Assembly (NCBI GenBank): GCA_021307315.1
Contig: JAJSPD010000008.1
Coordinates: 248,001-312,000 of the forward strand
Source: Bisporella sp. PMI_857
Lineage: Eukaryota > Ascomycota > Leotiomycetes > Helotiales > Helotiaceae
Reading direction: 5' to 3'
DNA length: 64,000 nucleotides
Position 1 is the stretch's first letter. Each line of letters starts with the position of its first letter. Both the position numbers and the translations under genes were made by a program. Positions 34,850-44,805 of this stretch are shown piece after piece. The notes beneath the pieces were generated by a model. It had not been told where the DNA came from and made no database searches. It saw nothing but the letters and a program-made list of their open reading frames with translations.

Positions 34850-35481
34850 GCTGGAAATCTTGTGCTTGTTGCAGGGGGCGATGCTGAGTGGCTGATAAGA
34901 TCCTTGGATAACGGCCACGGAGAGATCTTTATCTCGTCAGAATTGATCTAGTGCTATGATGACATAATAACTGTTTCAAAGCAGAATTGCATGAGATTAC
35001 AAAGGATATTATCGGCGATAAGGTTTTTATCAGCGAAGCCAAGGTTCTTGATCCAGCCATAGCTGCGAGCTAAACTTCTTTCTATTGATATGTTCTTAAT
35101 TAAGACGTTGTCATTGTCAGAGTTTGCTGTATACTAGTGCCCCGCTGCCAATATTTCTTTATGGTCATGTGGAGCTCTGATTGGTTCTACCATTGTTAAG
35201 CTGTTATCAGCGATAGGCTAATCCTTATACGCTAACGCCTTCTTGTTAATTATACATTCCTAATTGGGTCATCTTGTATGCCTTAGTAGTACCGTTTGTT
35301 TAACGTATTGATAATGCCCCGCTGCCAATGCCTCTATGTTAATACAAAGTTTCGTTGGGAACCACTTTAGTCTATTATATGTCTTATAGTAACGCTCCTA
35401 CCTTACCTCTAATGTTGCTGGATATTAGAACTATGGGATATATAAGCTTCCGTGAATAAAAATAGGTGGATTATAATCATC
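34850..35481. other. AT-rich intergenic region with a short direct repeat
   Basis: The stretch TGCCCCGCTGCCAAT is found at 35138-35152 and again at 35315-35329, each followed shortly by ATG. The rest is AT-rich and holds no gene. It could be a relic of a repeat family. Confidence 0.5.
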
Positions 35482-37496
35482 TCAGATCAGGACAAAGTCC
35501 TGCAACTTTACTCCAGCATGTTTCAAAGCCTTACTAGTCATCCTGGGATCGAAACCCCTTGTGAATTCTTCACCAGTTTCCTTGTTCACGAACCAGCTGA
35601 AAAAACGTTCATCCTCATGTCGCTTCCGCTCCCAGCTCGCTGGCAACTCTCCCAAGCGCGGATCCTCCACAAATATGCGTCCGGTCAAGCGATCTATAAG
35701 AACCCACCAAAGACGGGACCTCTTATCATCCAGAATAGCCACTTGCTCATAAGATTCAGGAAGTGGACCCAGAAGAACCTCACTGTTCATCATCCCACTC
35801 AGATATCCCTCACCAACGACAGTATACAAAGAACTGTTTGCCTTGGGCCGGAGGATCGTGGGCGTGTTGCAGCCGAGGAGGATGGTGGCGATATGCCACG
35901 CTGAGTAGTTATTGGTGCAAGACCAAAGTGGCCTTCAAGGGTGGTAAAGAAGCCTCGCGCTTGGCAGAAAGACTTCGCATGGCTGAAGAAGTTTTCTTCA
36001 ATCGGCAATAGGTGGGCGTCCGGGTCTGTAAGAATACGATGTAGAGCTGCCGCTCCTTGCTCGAGTGTTGGGAAACGTGAGGTTGGAGGCTCGATGATCT
36101 CTGAGAAACGGCCTACAGATATCACCTTGCAGAACTCTTTTCTATAAGTATTGCTCTGGAGTAATTTGTCCCACATGCCGAAACGCATTATTATAGTTCG
36201 AAGTGCGGAGATTATCTGCTGCCACGAAATAGAGCCGGAAAATGGCATAGCAAATTCTTCAACATCGTTAATAGTGGCGACCGAGATTCCAGAGACCTGT
36301 AATCGGTCTTCGTCAAGATGGATAGGAACTGCATATGTAGGGGCGAATCTTTTCAGCCACCACAAACAAGCTGAGAGCCTTGGCTTCGACCAGTCTGGAA
36401 CCCAGCTAGCTCTACCTTCGAAGCGTCGTGATGGATCGATCGTAGAGAACAACTCAAGGTCACTCCAATTAATAGCATGTTTCACAACAGCATCTTTGTA
36501 CACTTCATAGTAGGGCTTATTATAGTCAGCACGGACGTCTAAGTCTTGTTCACGAGCTTCAGTTATGGAGAGCAGTGCATAAACTCTATCTCGTTCATCT
36601 GAGCATTTAGACTCTTTCGTGAATTCAAGCAGAGTGTTGAGGGATTCATATCCATATCGCACACATAACCAGAGTGCTGTCTCAGCCCTCTTCGCAAACC
36701 CACGGGGCGCACATGGAGGTAAGGATTTGGAAAATAAGAGCATAACGGCACTGCGGAAGGACTCCCATTCCAGGGTTGTGTTGCCGCACTGTATGTGCGC
36801 AACAGTTGCGAGTCGCACTTCCTGCCAAACCCAAAGACGTTCAAACCAAGGACGGCCAAGCAAGTGATGTATTGCAAACATCTGGGATTCATCAAAGGGA
36901 AGACTGACACTGCGATCTGCCCAATGTGCTTCAGAAGGCTCAGGCGAAGATGGCATCATGGTCCGAGTTGCCCAGTCAATCAAGACTTTGTCCTTTAACG
37001 GTCTTAAAAGCTCGATTGCTACATCACTCTCCTCTGAATCCCGGCCTAGCCAAATGATAACCCTAGTGGCTGAGGGATAGATGTGAGCCATCCTTCCAAC
37101 ATGGTAGTTTCGATCAACTGTATTGTGTTGATCAACACAAACGGCATCAACCCACAACACCCGGGGCTTGTCTTCGAATCGCAAGTATCTGAGGGCCTCC
37201 ATCAGGTTTGAGGTAACCCGAAGCACATAGCAAGATCCAGCGTCATCGTCCTCAACGTAAATTTTTTGGAGGCTGTCGGTTGAGCCCCAGGCGTATGAGA
37301 GCGCCTCATAAGCGATGTTCGGACTGGCTGGCGGTGCAGGAAATGGCAGCTCATGCAATTTCACCAGGACTCTAGAGGAGAATACACCAGGGAGCAGAGA
37401 CAGGAGTCGAATCGATAGACCCTCATAACTGATCGGGAAATAGTGATACAGCTCAACGTTAGTGGGCTGAATGTCAGATGATTCTTTCGCAGCCAT
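35482..37496 (-). CDS. HET-domain (heterokaryon incompatibility) protein
   Basis: HET proteins control non-self recognition and cell death when unlike hyphae fuse. From the start MAAKESSDIQPTNVELYHYF the HET domain follows directly, with its three blocks: NIAYEALSYAWGS (about residue 60), RVLWVDAVCVDQHNTVDRNY and RVIIWLGRDSEESDVAIELL. The central region WFERLWVWQEVRLATVAHIQ and ASWVPDWSKPRLSA is typical. The frame slips by one base near 35905, and the true C-terminus continues in another frame (HIATILLGCNTPTILRPKAN then YTVVGEGYLSGMM) to the stop at 35482. The length is about 670 aa with no extra domain. Whether it acts as an incompatibility gene is not shown by the sequence. Confidence 0.9.
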
Positions 37497-38281
37497 CTTG
37501 CAAATGCCTTACGCATTTGATGTACTATTTTTAAGATTTAGAGCAAAGATAAAATTGCCATGATCAGTACGTTCTGGTAAGTTGTTAAATAAGCGAAAGG
37601 TGAGTTATTGAGAGATAGGATATAATAAAGAAAGCGGGGATAAGATGTTTATGAGTAATTTTGTCAGCGCGCTATGTAACCACGTACTACTTTATGGATG
37701 ATCTGGGGTATGTTCTTGGCAATGGGAGGCTAACAGGCTATTGAAACCAACGGCGAAGCCCCTCGAAAATAGCAACCTGATAACCTTTACACTATATTGA
37801 AGTATTCCTTTAAATCCTTTTAAAAATTCCAAAGAACATGAGTTTAAGTTTAGCATGATATTACGAATCCAATTCCTCCTCGGCCTGGTCGGGCGACTAA
37901 TAGGAAGGTTCTATCTGAAGAATACTAAATTGAGGAGTGAAAGGTGCTCTAAGGCATTTTGTACTAACTTTGTAAAACATGTACATATTGACAGTACTTG
38001 TTTTGCGACCTAAAAATCTCCGGCTCCATAACTATTCCGGTGAAAACTTTTGATTTATTTATTTGTTTATTTAACCCCAACCCTACCCTGCCCCGCCCTC
38101 CGAAATTAGTGCTATATACACAATCTATCACGAGACTAACCCTATTTCGTACAATGGAGTATGTAACCAATCACGTGAACCACATGGTCCCTAACAGAAC
38201 ATTGAAGTCATGACGCGCATGTCGAGCAGTGGGTGGTGATCGCATGGATCATAGTACAATAGACACGCGATTTCAAGCATC
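37497..38281. other. Intergenic region
   Basis: No gene is supported. A C-rich/T-rich tract lies at 38050-38105. Confidence 0.5.
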
Positions 38282-38650
38282 ATGATAGATCAGGAAGTTC
38301 TCGATCGAATCGCACAGCTCCCCGCATCGGATCCGCCGAGTTACTCGAGGGAGAAGTGGTATCGATTGGCCAATATTGTTACGAGATTCGATCCTGAACT
38401 GAGCGATATCGCAGGAACGAATTGGCTTCGTTGTGGGATACCTAAACTAGGAGGCTTCTGGCTGTCAGCACTCGATATGGAAATCGATCAGTTTTGGCGA
38501 GCTAGACAAGAAGGATGGAATTGTCAGATATGTGGGAAGGAGGTGACGACGCCAGGCACATTTCCTGCTGGAGCCAAAATGGAACGGCAGCTTCTAGAAC
38601 TAGAGCTTTACCTCATCTGCCTCTCACTACGCCTCGGCATGAAAATTTAA
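38282..38650 (+). CDS. Hypothetical protein, 122 aa
   Basis: The unbroken ORF begins MIDQEVLDRIAQLPASDPPS and ends in an amphipathic helix (KMERQLLELELYLICLSLRL). A CQICGK stretch in the middle has two cysteines but too few partners for a zinc site. I recognise no family. Composition and the good start context make a real small gene likely, but it could be a remnant of a longer gene. It is isolated, with non-coding DNA on both sides. Confidence 0.4.
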   Translation: MIDQEVLDRIAQLPASDPPSYSREKWYRLANIVTRFDPELSDIAGTNWLRCGIPKLGGFWLSALDMEIDQFWRARQEGWNCQICGKEVTTPGTFPAGAKMERQLLELELYLICLSLRLGMKI

Positions 38651-41002
38651 TAATTCTTTAATTAGTCCTTCTTTTAATTCATTGTATTGTGTTAAATTAA
38701 TAGGTACTTCCGAGATTATTTATTGCTTATTAAAGTTAATCGGACTTAATATGGGAAGGTCAGCGAAAGGAAATTGACACTCAGCCATCACGCGCATCAA
38801 AACCGAGCCTCTCAACCATGGTCTTGGAGACACAATCAGTGTTTCACAATTGAAAATTGGTTCCGCATCCAATTGCTCCATGTAATGAGACACTTTACAA
38901 TACATCCGTTAAAATACGGCGGATCACCTCCTTTCCAGCACCAGCTCAGTGGCGTTCTGCCAGCCATATGTCGGTTCGGTGTAGTAAGCCGACCCTACCG
39001 TCAAACATCCCGTTACATCCAGCTGTATCATTTCTAAGAGATAGATCGATCCGCAATAACAAGGCGATAATCTCCTATGCATATCGCTAATAAGTCTCAT
39101 CCTAGATTCCAATATCCCATTTGCCACAGTTTAAAGTCGTTCCCTGGGCTACAGTAGATTCTCTGGTGCTGCGATTGGGAAGGACTTGTATCCATTTGCC
39201 ACATTAGGATTACAGCGTCTCTAGAACTCGGTGTTTCGTAGGTATACAAGCCATTCTACGGAGCTGGACACGGAATGAAGCCAAAACTTAACCGACAGTA
39301 TGGAAGCTGCTGCATTCGTAGTTCATCCATGGATTAGGCTGGTGTAATTCTCCAGATTTCAGTTAACTAGCTGCATAGCTCTCGACTCCCCAACGTAAAT
39401 ATCCTCAATCTTCAATTTATATGCGCCGTTGCGGGCCCGTGGAAAGCAAAGCACAGCGCCGCCTGCAATAATTGAATCGGTTGAAAATTGCATCATTGCT
39501 TGCATACAATGCAACGGCAAATATGCTGTTGGCTGCAGTGGTGTAACTGCACGCATCAATGCCAGATGTAGCGTATATTGTATTGGAGACGCAGATATCT
39601 GATTCATCGAAGGGAGGAGGAGAAAGGGAGCCGGGTATTTCTGTCGACGTTGAAATAATACAGCGAGAATAAATGTACTCGAGGTCTCCGGATGCCCTTC
39701 TGCAGCTGAGAAGAGCCTTTTCTATGAGTACGGCGATTGTTGCAATTAGCTAATTAAAATCGTTATCAATACAGCACGTGTTTATGATCTATACAAACAT
39801 TTCGAAGGATTGAAGATCGTTGGAAAAAGTATTCTGAATGGAAAACCATTAGCGGGGAAGGCGTAAGAATGCAGGAGACGATAGAGCGATGCAGAATTGG
39901 ATGGTTCCTTTCCGAAAATCAATTAGGCCACCTGGCGATTATCACCACTAGATGAAGTGAATATTATAGTAGAGAATTCACTTACGTGTATAAGGAGTAT
40001 AAAAAACAATAGCAAACAGCCAAAAATTTCCAGGCGTTTATATTGGGTTTAAGTAAGCTAAATCCTGGCCTTCGTTTTTTTAGGGCTATGGTTTGCCGTA
40101 TCATTTGTAAGCTTCGGCCACGGCAGTCGTCTGGGAGACGGAGCATACTGTTACAGAACCCTTTGCATTCCTTCCTCTTTATTCAAGCGAGTACTGTCAA
40201 CAACAGTTTCGTCTATATCTCGGGTGGCCACTCTATGTATGGTAAATGTGTTTAAGAAGAGATTGATCTTAGTGCTTTGTAACTTTGCTTCTGTTATTGA
40301 AAGGTGGCACAGCTGCATGGCAGCCTCTAATGAAGGAAGGGTGGCGAGAGCCTTCATTGTATAAGTTTGGAGATTTATGCGGTTGGCTGTAGGCTTGAAT
40401 GCCTAGATGCTTAGCATGTATGGACGCTTCTTATAAAAAGAGGGCACGAATGCTCCAGCACTTCATGTTAACATAGCACTCTAAAAGATAAATATCTTCC
40501 TTAAAACCTGAGGGATTCCACTCCCTTTCACTTTTAGATAAGGCTTAACTAGTTCAAACCTGAAGTCCGGGGTAAGAGCTACAACACATGCATTCTCCTT
40601 TTCCAAGCGAATAGACGTCAAATCCCAGCCTCCATCCCCCACATCACGCCAATAGATCCCACGGCAGCCATACGTTTCCCAAAGCCCATACTCCTCGCGC
40701 TAGTCTCGATGCCCCACCCCTAAAAGAAAGCTTTTGGTTGTGTGACGTTGGGCATGGGGCGTGGGGTACACGAGCCCTGAAAACCGTTGCTAGCGAATCG
40801 CCACATGAGGCTGTTCTCCACACATCCTTCCGGCCGGGTAAATTGCGCTCTGCGCACCAATCAGCAATTTTGAGGCTGAAGGTATTCTTGAAATATATCT
40901 ATATGGTATGTTTGAGATGATGTGGAGCATTCAAAGAAATATTTTTGTAGGTCATTGTGTGTATTGAGTGTATCAGAGGCAGATCGTTGTCCGCGCCAGC
41001 CT
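38651..41002. other. 2.3-kb region without a supported gene
   Basis: The region is AT-rich with many stop codons on all frames. ORFs of 60-87 aa have no recognisable domain. An ORF at 40738-40920 ends near a plausible donor (GTATGT at about 40904) and might be an upstream exon of the next gene, unproved. No transposon ends were found. Confidence 0.45.
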
Positions 41003-41585
41003 ATGTCGCCGTTTATTCGTACAGATAGAGCTGGCACCCCGAAAAGCGATGGCTTACCAAAAGGAAGTCAGAAGACGGCGAGACCTACGCCTACTCCGAA
41101 TCTACCGCATATAGCCAGTTCAATAGATCCACGAGATGAACCAGACTACCTTACTCTCCCCCTATCATCCATTTCCGGCACACAAACGACAGTAGTCCTG
41201 CTTGGAAGTACCCTTCCCACATCAACAACCCCACCGCTCTCATACCAGACGGTAGCGCCACAAAAGGTTTACATCCCAGGCGTGTCGGCACAAAACCTCG
41301 CGGGCATCATTGCCGGATGCGTTGCCGGGTTTTTCTTGCTTATGGGCGTTCTCTATGTATATCTTTTGAGAGCAAGACAGCGTGCATGGAAAAGGAAGCA
41401 GAGGAGGAAAAAAAAGAGAAAGAAGGGCCGTAGTAGATCGGGGCGAAGCTCAAAAGCGGTAAACGTGCCTCAGATTCGAATATGAAATTCGGTGACTAAC
41501 GGTGCTGCTGCAGGGAGGTTCACAGCCTGATCCTGGTCCTGATGCTGGTAGGTTTTTTTTCTTAAATTCATCAAACCGCTTCTAG
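41003..41585 (+). CDS. Single-pass membrane protein with lysine/arginine-rich tail
   Basis: I start at MSPFIRTDRAGTPKSDGLPK (41003). The Ser/Thr/Pro-rich N-terminal part (SSISGTQTTVVLLGSTLPTS) is followed by one membrane helix (GIIAGCVAGFFLLMGVLYVY) and an extremely basic stretch (KRKQRRKKKRKKGRSRSGRS). A 55-nt intron at 41459-41513, with GTAAAC donor, GACTAAC branch point and TGCAG acceptor, joins SSKA to GGSQPDPGPDAG. The 3' end is uncertain, because a further donor (GTAGGT) occurs just after. The architecture matches the protein at 18930-19562. No cleaved signal peptide is visible, so an upstream exon may be missing. Confidence 0.5.
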
Positions 41586-44009
41586 GACGACAAGCTCCGA
41601 TATCACCGTATTTAAGCTTGCGCTGGTAGACTTCGCTTTCTTTGCCAAAATGTGCGTCGCAATCTGATACAGATGTTATATAGGTCCTCCTGCACCTGGC
41701 TAGTAGACGGGTTTTCTTGGCTGATTTGAAATAACCACTGTGTGAGTCGTAAGCATATGGGCCATGAGCGCTTGGGCATTTTGGAGAGTGCACATCCTTA
41801 AGTAAGTCTTGATGAAATAAGTTCGGTATATTCTTGTACATAATTTGGAGCTGGCAATTCGAGTGTACTCTTGTGGTTTAACAGCGATTTTTTGGAAAAA
41901 AGAGTGAGGCCAATCGAGACAGTTAAATTTGCATCAATATCTCTAAGTGACTTAATCCACATTTAGCGCAAGCATTTACCCACTGATTAAGCTCTCAATA
42001 ATGTTCTATGTAAATTGTGCATTTTTACTAGCATTGCGGAAGTCCCTATATTTTCCGTGATTGATTCCTGCAAACTCCCACACTTCGTCGAGCAAGTTTG
42101 AAAGACTAAGACGATGCTTACGAAGAACATGACATGCAAGTCTCTAGGTATCGATGACATACTTGACTGAGGTTTTCAAGTCCACTCCCAGAACTTTTAC
42201 AGCTTGGAGATCCTTTTGTAGGTGCATGGAGAGAGATAATGGTAATCCTGGATCGAAGTGTCAAGGATTCAATACCTGCCCGCAAATCTAGGCTATTTAT
42301 GGCGTTGGAATTGCCAAACATAAAATCGTTCCCCAAATCATTTGCATAAAATCCTGGAGAGTTAATAACAAGGTGATAGGACGATATTGTCCTCGGCTTT
42401 TGTTCAGAAAGTTTTAGATGTCTCTGCTATCAAGGATGGCAATCCCAACCTGGCTGTACAGGCTCTGTTCCGGATTCACGCGGATATTTTTGAGTCTCCT
42501 AAAGTCAATGGATACATGAACATATTGTCATTTGGGTGCGATGGCAGGTTCATAACATGCGAGTCTAAGTAAGCTCAAAAGTATTGGAAAATCATTTCCT
42601 AACAATACACGAGTCGAAAGGGTTAGGTCAGTAGATGGCGTCTCGAGGGTAAGGGATGGATATTAACAAAACAGCTTAATTTCTTAGAAACTCTAAAACT
42701 TTTGGCCTTGCGTGAGCCTTTGATGCATGCATGTTTAACATCTTTCACGAAGGGAAGGCTTTCCTGTATTAGCTCAGTTATCTTTTCTAAGCAGTTCGAG
42801 GCCAAGCAGCCGTGGAAATAATCGATCTTTGAGTAGGAGTAAGTCTCCTCGACATGACGAAGTGTAGTCCTAGAGGATTCCCCGCTTTTGGCTGCATTAT
42901 AGACTCCTGATTAATTAGCTCTTCTGCTACGTGACATGTCCTTTGCGGAGATAATGCCTCCGGGGAAGGGCCAAATGTTGTTCAGATGACAATTTTAATA
43001 TCTTTTACATAGTGTAACAACTGTATGTAGTAGTGTGAGCAGAACGACGGTGCATTTGAATCAAACAATCCTTTCTAAATGAAATAATTACTTTTGCAAC
43101 TCTCCTTTACTGTAACCAGGATTTCACAATCGTGTAGCCTATCACCGTTGGAGACGATTTCTTTATCTTTTCATTCATTTATTTCAAGCTCCTGGCTTGT
43201 TTTTTTTTCTCTTACGGAAGTTGCGAATAGTAGGCAACTCCCTTCCGCAATTCGCAATCCTTGTTTATCAATCCTCCTACAAAACCCATCCACAATTTCT
43301 TCAAAAGAGGCAGAAATCGGCGTGCAGCCCGTTCAGCGCCTGCTAAAGATGCTCGCAGTTCTCTGAAGCAAATATTGGTTCCATTAAAACAACCCGAAAT
43401 GGAGTCTGTAGGGAATGGGGGGGAAGAGAGACAAAAAATAAAGTGAGTACCCTAGGAGGAAGTCGAATCCAGAACTGGCATAGTGTATGAATAGGTGATG
43501 ATACCCTCTCACCTACCAGAGTTTGTTTCCTTATTGATGTGGCAATTTAGTTTTCGCAAAATATATCGAAGGTTTAGAAGGAGAGAGAGTGTGTGGCAGG
43601 CAAAGATAGGGTATATGCCGGCCGCGAAGATGCCGTCGTGTGCCGAAGCTTCCCCCCTAGAAAACCACGACCCTCGCTAGGCTATGTAATTATGTAATTT
43701 GGGGACAACCTCTTGTTCTTCCTTATTATTGTAACCTCCAATTCAAGGACAAGTGCATGTGTACTTGGCAAGCTTGGTGGAGCGGTTTTTCCGTCCTAAG
43801 TCTGATGTACTTAGACATGTTCAAACTAGGTAGAGACCTCCCACTGAACAAACCTTATTTTCCCGCCCCAAATTGTGGCATGGCTTATGCAAATGCTCTG
43901 TAGAGATGAGCTAAGAAAGATATGCACCTTGACTTTGACCTCTATTCTTAGACGCACAGATGTTTGCTAAAAGATGCAGATTTTATTTGTTATATGATGC
44001 TTTTTGATA
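41586..44009. other. 2.4-kb region without a supported gene
   Basis: ORFs of 60-120 aa on both strands carry no recognisable domain. AT-rich with a T-run at 43199-43210. The left boundary of the MITE starts at 44010. Confidence 0.45.
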
Positions 44010-44109
44010 CAGTCCGACCTGGATATTTCGGAACTCCTTATATCGCAAACCTCTATATATCGGAATATAAGCACGGAACCGAGAGTTCCGAAATATCCAG
44101 TTCGGACTG
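44010..44109. mobile_element. 100-bp MITE, pogo/Fot1-like (Tc1-mariner superfamily)
   Basis: The left end CAGTCCGACCTGGATATTTC and the right end (reverse complement CAGTCCGAACTGGATATTTC) form inverted repeats of about 27 bp with one mismatch. The element is flanked on both sides by TA (44008-44009 and 44110-44111), the target duplication of Tc1/mariner-type transposons. The middle is short and AT-rich with no coding capacity, so it needs a transposase from elsewhere. The TIR style (CAGTnCnACCTGGATAT) resembles pogo-like fungal elements. Confidence 0.85.
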
Positions 44110-44457
44110 TAGTTGGGCTTTCATAAAATGAAGTGAAGAGATCTTTTAGTGGCCATGATTTATCAATTGGTCTCTGGTCATCAACCTCTCCAACAGATTA
44201 CGTGGATCCTTCTCCCCATCCTTATACCAGCTCTCTTGCCAGTCCATTGTGTTCCCAACTTTTGCTCCCCTGTTGTGCTTTTGCTTTTGTTTCCTCCCGA
44301 AAATTTCCCCTCTCATTCTCTGGTTCTCCAGACGTTGCTACAATCTTTTAGCCATTCTGTGCTGATTCTAATTCAGATTTGTGTATACTAACCAGGTATA
44401 CAGTATTCTTACATATTTCTCTGAATCACAAAACCCACTTGACCACCTTTGTTCTTT
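44110..44457. other. Gap between the MITE and the end of the split regulator gene
   Basis: Contains only pyrimidine-rich sequence. Nothing is supported here. Confidence 0.5.
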
Positions 44458-44797
44458 TCACATCTCACCCTGTTCATCCATTTGCTCACAGGTAAGCCTC
44501 GTAAGCCGCTTCAAGGGATCACTCTCCAGCTCCACATTTCTCAAGGCCGTTTGGAACGGTCCACTTGCCGTATCCTCCCAGTCTTCCTCCAATTGGTCCA
44601 TCCATCGGAACAACAGTCCCATACTCACCGTATCCCAATTCCGTTCCCGTCTCGGCCATCCAAGTAACAAATCCGCAGCACGGCGTGCGTGTCTCCGGCT
44701 CCCGAGCCGTAGCCCTACCCAAACTAGTGGGATAACAGTCTCCACACCAAGGCGGCGGTCATTAGTTGACTTCCGAAGGTGGAGGAAGCAGATGGCA

Positions 44798-44805
44798 GGC
44801 CTGAG
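44798..44805. repeat. Target-site duplication, left copy
   Basis: GGCCTGAG directly before the left terminal inverted repeat. Its partner is at 47463-47470. Eight bases is within the range for fungal MULEs. Confidence 0.85.

Noticed and set aside
41470..41841. Minus-strand ORF of 123 aa opposite the basic-tail membrane protein
   Set aside because: It overlaps the 3' exon of the plus-strand gene, whose splice sites are good; no domain is seen.
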